From assembly GCA_964407525.1 (NCBI GenBank), contig CAYOWC010000155.1:1-11087 (forward strand): a stretch of 11,087 nucleotides of DNA. The letters are read 5' to 3'. This document shows positions 7,198 through 11,087 of the stretch, in pieces (the stretch's first letter is position 1; each line of letters opens with the position of its first letter). Below the pieces are notes generated by a model. The model saw nothing but the letters and a program-made list of their open reading frames with translations, was not told the origin of the DNA and did no database searches. Position numbers and translations under genes: made by a program. Source of the DNA: DUZB01 sp964407525. Its GTDB lineage: Bacteria > Desulfobacterota > DSM-4660 > Desulfatiglandales > Desulfatiglandaceae.

Positions 7198-7974
7198 GTG
7201 ACAGGACCTTTTCTGGAGATAGAGAAGCTCAGCAAGGGGTTCGGTGGTCTCAGAGCGATCAATGACGTGGGATTCACCATGAAGCGTGATGAAGTCCTGG
7301 GCCTGATCGGGCCCAATGGCGCCGGGAAGACCACCCTGTTGAGGCTCATTACATCCATTCTCAAACCCGATGCGGGCAGTATCCGTTTTCAAGGCAAGAA
7401 CATTGTGGGGCTCAAGGCCTGGGATATTGTAAATTTAGGGATCGCCTGTACCTTTCAAAACATGAGACCTTTTCGCAGACTGCCTATTATTGCCAACGTG
7501 ATGGTTTCCTGCCTCTCTCCACGAGCCATGAAACGCGGAGAGTGGGTGAAAAAGGTGGAGGCCAAGGCTATGGATGCCCTGGAATTTGCAGGGATCTCCG
7601 ATATGGCCCTCGAAAAAGCATCTACCCTGTCCCAGGGTGACCTGAAGAGGCTGGAGGTTGCGAGAGCGGTGGCAACGGAACCGGAGCTTCTCCTTCTCGA
7701 CGAGCCATTCGGAGGGCTGAGTCCCGCAGAAACGGATCTTATGGCCAAATCGATTCGAAGGCTTCACAAGGGGGGGCGGTTCGGGAGGCTCCACAGTGAA
7801 GGTCCGGCCATGATCATTGTGGAGCACAAGCTTCAACAATTGATGAAGATCGTGGATCGCATTATTGTACTCAATTTCGGCGTCGTCATTGCGAATGGAA
7901 CTCCCCAGGAAGTGGTGCAGATTCCTGAAGTGATCGAGGCGTACCTCGGTGAAGGAGGCAGTTTTGCTGCTTGA
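7198..7974 (+). CDS. ABC transporter ATP-binding protein, LivG-like
   Basis: This 258-aa ATPase subunit energises import. Visible elements are Walker A GPNGAGKTT (38-46), Q-loop Q87 in FQNMRPF, Walker B LLLLDEP with catalytic E169, the D-loop region GGLSPAE and H-loop H210 (VEHK). The signature motif is altered to LSQGD (144-148). A short Gly/Arg-rich insertion (KGGRFGRLHSEG, 191-202) lies between the D-loop and H-loop. The start is GTG at 7198, one base after the ligase stop, with a strong GGGGGAGG Shine-Dalgarno inside the ligase end (7184-7191). The signature change weakens the match to the textbook motif, but all catalytic residues remain, so it should be functional. Confidence 0.92.
   Translation: MTGPFLEIEKLSKGFGGLRAINDVGFTMKRDEVLGLIGPNGAGKTTLLRLITSILKPDAGSIRFQGKNIVGLKAWDIVNLGIACTFQNMRPFRRLPIIANVMVSCLSPRAMKRGEWVKKVEAKAMDALEFAGISDMALEKASTLSQGDLKRLEVARAVATEPELLLLDEPFGGLSPAETDLMAKSIRRLHKGGRFGRLHSEGPAMIIVEHKLQQLMKIVDRIIVLNFGVVIANGTPQEVVQIPEVIEAYLGEGGSFAA
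7954..7958 (+). promoter_or_regulatory. Shine-Dalgarno site fixing a TTG start for LivF
   Basis: GGAGG inside the end of the LivG gene lies 5 nt upstream of TTG at 7964. This supports TTG as start rather than the in-frame GTG at 7949, which overlaps no good ribosome-binding site. The resulting N-terminus (MLLEVAHLTVCY) is the standard LivF start. Confidence 0.75.
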
Positions 7975-8713
7975 AGTTGCCCATTTGACGGTTTGTTACG
8001 ACAGGGCCATGCTCTTGAACGATATTCATATGAACGTGGATACGGGGGAACTGGTCAGCCTGGTGGGGCCCAACGGGGCAGGTAAATCTACCTTGTTGCG
8101 GGCTATTACCGGACTGGTGGTTTGGGAAAAGGAGATCAAGCAAAGATCTACCGGCGAAGATATCACCATGGAAGGGACCGTGACCTTTGACGGGGAGAGA
8201 ATTGATCAGGTCCCTGCCCACAAGATCGTAAAGAGGGGCTTGGTTCATTGCCCGGAACGCAGAAGACCTTTTCGCGAAATGACGGTCCTTGAGAATCTGG
8301 AGGCCGGGGCCTATCTCTTGAGAGATAAGAAAGTTATCCAGGAAACCCTGGATCAGATCTATGTCCTTTTTCCCATTCTTGAAAAACGTGCCAAGCAGAT
8401 TTCAGGGACCATGTCCGGTGGGGAACAGCAGATGCTTGCCATTGGACGAGCCTTGATGTCCCAACCTAAGCTGCTCTGTATCGATGAGCCTTCTACCGGT
8501 CTCGCCCCCATATCAAGAGCAGAGGTGTTTGAAAAGATTACGGAGGTTTCCGGTCTTGGAATCACCGTGTTGCTCGTTGAACAGGAAGTAAGCACCGTGT
8601 TCAAAATGACGGACCGAAATTACGTCCTTTCCTCAGGCAAGATCATCGCGGAGGGAACCGGTGATGAACTTTTCAAGGACGAAGTGATCCGCAAAACCTA
8701 CCTGGGGCTATGA
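7964..8713 (+). CDS. ABC transporter ATP-binding protein, LivF-like
   Basis: This 249-aa protein is the second ATPase subunit, partner of LivG. Motifs are Walker A GPNGAGKST (35-43), the family segment CPERRRPF (96-103), signature MSGGEQQ (150-156) and Walker B LLCIDEP with E175 (170-176). The H-loop histidine is replaced by Q207 (LLVEQEV), as is normal in LivF. A charged insertion of about 15 residues (57-71, EIKQRSTGEDITMEG) follows the first helix of the nucleotide-binding core, where most LivF proteins have a short turn. The TTG start overlaps LivG by 11 bp. A GTG at 7949 would add five residues and is less likely. It is the last gene of the operon; no typical terminator follows, only the nested palindrome starting 28 bp downstream. 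Confidence 0.92.
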   Translation: MLLEVAHLTVCYDRAMLLNDIHMNVDTGELVSLVGPNGAGKSTLLRAITGLVVWEKEIKQRSTGEDITMEGTVTFDGERIDQVPAHKIVKRGLVHCPERRRPFREMTVLENLEAGAYLLRDKKVIQETLDQIYVLFPILEKRAKQISGTMSGGEQQMLAIGRALMSQPKLLCIDEPSTGLAPISRAEVFEKITEVSGLGITVLLVEQEVSTVFKMTDRNYVLSSGKIIAEGTGDELFKDEVIRKTYLGL

Positions 8714-8735
8714 GAAAAATTTTCCACCCTGTCAA

Positions 8736-8741
8736 AATACC
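8736..8741. repeat. Left copy of 6-bp direct repeat flanking the MITE-like element
   Basis: AATACC abuts the left terminal inverted repeat exactly; the identical hexamer abuts the right end at 8925-8930. This is interpreted as a target-site duplication. Confidence 0.55.
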
Positions 8742-8924
8742 CGGGCTTGGTTCTAACTTCGCCCACTTGATACGACCATCCAAAAATACGTTCGACAGTT
8801 GATAATTTTAATCCTAATCGTAATCGTACTCCTTTTAACCTATTCCAGGGCTCTTCGATTATGATTACGATTATGATTATGAGTAAGAAAACAACTCTGA
8901 TGGCCGACGGTAGGACCAAGCCCG
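8742..8924. mobile_element. MITE-like nested palindrome with terminal inverted repeats
   Basis: The ends are a perfect 10-bp inverted repeat, CGGGCTTGGT (8742-8751) and ACCAAGCCCG (8915-8924). The repeat extends imperfectly to 29 bp at 22/29 identity (8742-8770 against 8896-8924). Inside is a second inverted repeat of TAATCG-like hexamers, 8809-8828 against 8860-8879, 18/20 identical. The element is flanked on both sides by AATACC (8736-8741 and 8925-8930), as expected for a 6-bp target-site duplication. At 183 bp with no coding capacity it fits a miniature inverted-repeat transposable element. A related REP-like or structured 3'-end element is the alternative. I cannot assign an IS family from the ends. 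Confidence 0.65.
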
Positions 8925-8930
8925 AATACC
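8925..8930. repeat. Right copy of 6-bp direct repeat flanking the MITE-like element
   Basis: AATACC follows the right terminal inverted repeat immediately and is identical to 8736-8741. Confidence 0.55.
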
Positions 8931-9103
8931 CTCACTTAGAAAAGAAAAATACCGCTTTCGAAATAGTGAATTTCCTTGAATAATCGATCTTTAAAAAGGT
9001 AGGCTTTGTTGCTCAGGTTTGTTCGCATGAATCCTGTATGAAATATCTGTGACGGTGGAATGCTGGTTTAGGTGTCTCTCCAATAATTGGTCTTAAAAAA
9101 TGA

Positions 9104-9131
9104 GGGAAATCCCATGTGGGTTAAAATTCCC
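9104..9131. promoter_or_regulatory. Nested dyad, possible operator upstream of the sigma-54 regulator
   Basis: GGGAA (9104-9108) pairs with TTCCC (9127-9131), and inside it CCCA (9111-9114) pairs with TGGG (9117-9120) around TG. It lies about 95 bp upstream of the regulator start codon. It could bind a dimeric regulator or fold in RNA; no known box is recognised. Confidence 0.25.
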
Positions 9132-9136
9132 TGCAG

Positions 9137-9211
9137 ATGAAAGCCGCCGACTACGAACGCTGGATCATGGGAGTGCAGAGGCTGCGGACAAAATATTTGC
9201 CGGAGCAGTAA
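9137..9211 (+). CDS. Possible 24-aa small open frame upstream of the regulator
   Basis: ATG at 9137 opens 24 codons ending in TAA at 9209-9211, in the same frame as the regulator and 12 bp before its GTG. The peptide starts MKAADYERW and is rich in charged residues. There is no clear Shine-Dalgarno. It may be a leader peptide, a gene remnant or chance. It is not recognised. Confidence 0.15.
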   Translation: MKAADYERWIMGVQRLRTKYLPEQ

Positions 9212-9223
9212 CCGTTTTCGACC

Positions 9224-10649
9224 GTGAAGGATCGAAGAACAGTGCGAATTGATACTCCCCCCAAATGGGTCACCCGAACCGATAGTCTTTTACTCGATGG
9301 CTTTGTGGACAATCCCTACGAGTGTCCCATTGTCATCGACAGGGATGGCATCGTCTGCTTCATGAGCAGGTACAATACCAAAGAAATGGGCTACTTGGTG
9401 GAGCCCGAAGAAGCCGTGGGAAAGCACATCACTGAAGTGGTCAAAAAGACCCGGATTCCGGGGATCCTCGAGACCGGAAAGGCTGAGATCGGCAAAACCT
9501 TTTTTAATGGGGATCGGCAGAGAATTATTGCAAGAATTCCCTTGAAAGACCCGCAGGGAAACGTAATCGGGGTGTTGGGGAAGCTCATGTTTCACCAGAC
9601 GGGCAAGATCAAGGACCTGTATCGCCGGATAGAAATTCTTGAGGGACAAGTGCAGTATTACCGTTCGGAGGTAACTTCCTTTGAAGGGGGCCGTCATGCG
9701 TGGGAAAAGATTATTGGTGAATCCAGGGCCATGGATGAGGCAAGGAAATTCGGGGTCCAGGCGGCGTTCAGCGATGCTTCCGCACTCATCACCGGCGAAT
9801 CAGGCACCGGCAAGAACTTTTTGCCCACGCTATCCATCAGAACAGCCGGCGGGCCGACGGGCCATTCATCCAGGTAAACTGCGCTGCCATACCCCACGAA
9901 CTGATTGAGAGTGAGATCTTCGGATACGAGGGGGGGGGGCGTTTACCGGAGCGAGAGCCCGGGGCAAACCCGGCAAGTTTGAATTGGCGGACCATGGCAC
10001 TATCTTTCTGGATGAAATCGGGGATATGCCCCTTCCCATGCAGGCGAAACTGCTGCGCGTACTTCAGGAGCATGAAGTGGAGAGAATCGGCGCCACAAGA
10101 TCTATGAAGCTGGATTTCCGGGTTATTGCTGCCACAAACCAGGACCTGGGGCGCATGATTAAGGAGGGGCGTTTCCGTTCCGACCTCTTCTACCGTCTGA
10201 ATATCTTTCATATCCCGATCCCCAGCCTTAGGGAAATGCAGGATGACATCCCAAGAATAGCCTACTATCTGCTATCCCTCCTGAGGGAAAAAAGACGCTT
10301 GATCCCCAATCGGATTTCCCCGGAGGCCATGGCTCTGTTCAAGCAGTATTCCTGGCCGGGCAACGTGAGGGAATTGAAAAATGCCTTGGAAAGGGCCATG
10401 AATATTGCCGAAGGCAACCAGATATCCGTAGACGATCTGCCCGGGCGGATCAGAAAATTCTACGGTGAGGTAGAAGGGACTGCGGACCGTGTGGGCCTTT
10501 TGCGGAACATCCTTGCCGATGCCGAAAAGAGGGCGATTGTGGAGGCGCTCCGATTCACGGGGGGCAACAAGGCCAGGGCTGCCAGAATCCTGGGGATGCA
10601 CAGGACCGGGTTGTACCAGAAACTGAAAAGGTACGACGTCGATGTATAG
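9224..10649 (+). pseudogene. Sigma-54-dependent enhancer-binding regulator (PAS-AAA+-Fis), two frameshifts
   Basis: Three segments in different frames join into one protein of about 474 aa. 9224-9814 encodes an N-terminal PAS-like sensor (from about residue 25), a coiled-coil linker (LYRRIEILEGQVQYYRSEV) and Walker A GESGTGK. 9817-9930 continues LFAHAIHQNS to ESEIFGYE. 9939-10649 gives AFTGA, Walker B TIFLDEIGDM, the arginine-finger region FRSDLFYRLN, WPGNVREL and a Fis-type helix-turn-helix (NKARAARILGMHRTGLYQKL). The first break is one missing G after 9814 (AAG-AAC where AAG-GAA is expected). The second is two extra G in a run of ten (9930-9939). The start is GTG at 9224; an in-frame stop lies at 9209-9211. 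It would activate RNA polymerase with sigma-54 in response to a ligand of the PAS domain, perhaps for this operon. As written it cannot make a full AAA+ domain; sequencing or assembly error is possible. Confidence 0.85.
9930..9939. repeat. Homopolymer run of ten G inside the regulator's GAFTGA region
   Basis: Ten consecutive G occur where the conserved E-x-G-A-F-T-G-A motif would need eight. It accounts for the second frameshift and is a candidate slipped-strand (phase-variable) site or a homopolymer base-calling error. Confidence 0.8.
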
Positions 10650-10667
10650 ACTACAACAGCCGCGATG

Positions 10668-10697
10668 GAATCATCATAGGCGACAGATGATTCGTTT
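10668..10697 (+). terminator. Possible weak terminator after the regulator
   Basis: GAATCATC (10668-10675) and GATGATTC (10686-10693) form a perfect 8-bp stem with a 10-nt loop, followed by GTTTCTTATTCTT. The stem is AT-rich and the T-tract is interrupted, so termination would be weak. It sits 18 bp after the stop codon. Confidence 0.35.
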
Positions 10698-10789
10698 CTT
10701 ATTCTTGCTTTACAAATTATTCAAAACAGGGCTACATTGACCAAAAGGCCAGGCAAGAATGCACGCATTGTTTCCCATCGGCTCGATAA

Positions 10790-10812
10790 GTAGCAGTCTG
10801 ATCAACTGCTAC
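10790..10812. repeat. Perfect 8-bp inverted repeat in the tail region
   Basis: GTAGCAGT (10790-10797) and ACTGCTAC (10805-10812) flank the 7-nt loop CTGATCA. It could be a stem-loop or an operator; no T-run follows. Confidence 0.4.
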
Positions 10813-10815
10813 ATG

Positions 10816-10862
10816 TTGTGGTTGGTGAGAATCCCCTATTGGCTTTATGGGTTTAACCACAA
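10816..10862. repeat. Perfect 8-bp inverted repeat with long loop in the tail region
   Basis: TTGTGGTT (10816-10823) and AACCACAA (10855-10862) are exact reverse complements 31 nt apart and follow the previous hairpin by 3 bp. The two together may form part of a structured RNA, but no known family is recognised. Confidence 0.35.
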
Positions 10863-11087
10863 TCCCGGATACGTAAGGCGTATGTCAGTCTTTCGCGGCG
10901 CTGTTTTTTTGTGTATACATGAAATATAAAAGAATTACAGAACCGTGGAATTTGGCACTTGATCCAAGGCTACCCAATCCCCCCGAAGCCAATATATCAC
11001 ACGGTTTTTGAACCTGCCGATATGCTGTACCTTTGTCAAGTTATGTTGCGGGTCTGGTTATGTTGTGTGATTTAATTCCTTCCATAT

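Larger units (their letters stand above)
8714..9223. other. 510-bp intergenic region holding the MITE-like element and possible regulator leader
   Basis: The first half (8736-8930) is the nested palindrome described separately. The second half (8931-9223) contains an 11-bp palindrome CCAATAATTGG (9080-9090), a nested dyad (9104-9131), and a 24-codon open frame (9137-9211) directly ahead of the sigma-54 regulator. I found no GG-N10-GC promoter with good flanking bases and no convincing sigma-70 pair. A hypothetical reading frame on the minus strand across the palindrome is repeat-derived (a run of Ile codons) and was not accepted. Confidence 0.5.
10650..11087. other. 438-bp tail region with several hairpins and no convincing gene
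   Basis: After the regulator stop come four dyads: 10668-10693, 10790-10812, 10816-10862 and ATACG/CGTAT near 10869-10883. A 56-codon open frame (ATG 10759 to TAA 10929) overlaps three of them; it has one acidic residue and a distant Shine-Dalgarno candidate, so it is not accepted as a gene. GTTATGTTG occurs twice 17 bp apart (11040-11048, 11057-11065). No tRNA, CRISPR array or known riboswitch was recognised. Confidence 0.45.

Noticed and set aside
8698..8919. 73-aa minus-strand frame with a run of isoleucines
   Set aside because: The Ile run is a translation of the TAATCN hexamers inside the MITE-like palindrome; no ribosome-binding site or domain.
10759..10929. 56-codon open frame in the tail
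   Set aside because: It overlaps three inverted repeats, has almost no acidic residues, a poorly placed Shine-Dalgarno and no recognised family.

Overview
The window looks like chromosomal DNA from an anaerobic, mid-GC bacterium of the Desulfobacterota (former Deltaproteobacteria). That placement is an inference. It rests on a Liv-type ABC transporter operon that contains an acyl-CoA ligase gene, a nearby PAS/sigma-54 activator, and spacers filled with short-period repeats. No rRNA, tRNA or housekeeping marker is present to fix the taxonomy.

Layout: all recognisable genes lie on the + strand. Positions 4-711 encode a MerR-type regulator with an apparent second, degenerate MerR-like domain. 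It overlaps by 4 bp (ATGA) a short-chain dehydrogenase/reductase (708-1505). A 510-bp gap without a convincing gene follows. Then comes a transport and activation operon: a secreted Leu/Ile/Val-type substrate-binding protein (2016-3290), LivH-like permease (3462-4331), LivM-like permease with an unusual four-cysteine C-terminal tail (4333-5373), AMP-forming acyl-CoA ligase (5487-7196), LivG-like ATPase (7198-7974) and LivF-like ATPase (7964-8713). Past the operon is a 183-bp MITE-like element with 10-bp perfect terminal inverted repeats and a 6-bp flanking duplication (8736-8930). A PAS/AAA+/Fis sigma-54 enhancer-binding regulator (9224-10649) follows, broken by two nearby frameshifts. One of these is at a run of ten G. 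The last 438 bp hold several hairpins but no convincing gene.

How the genes may work together (inference): the binding protein captures a carboxylic acid (aromatic, fatty or dicarboxylic) in the periplasm. LivH/LivM with LivG/LivF import it, and the ligase converts it to its CoA thioester, which traps it and commits it to catabolism. The SDR could oxidise a hydroxyacyl intermediate. MerR and the sigma-54 activator are candidate regulators. The ligase between the permease and ATPase genes makes plain amino-acid uptake less likely.

The parts most worth a second look are the MITE-like element, the double frameshift with its poly-G tract, the LivM cysteine tail, and the hairpin-forming 6-, 7- and 8-bp repeats in the intergenic spacers.
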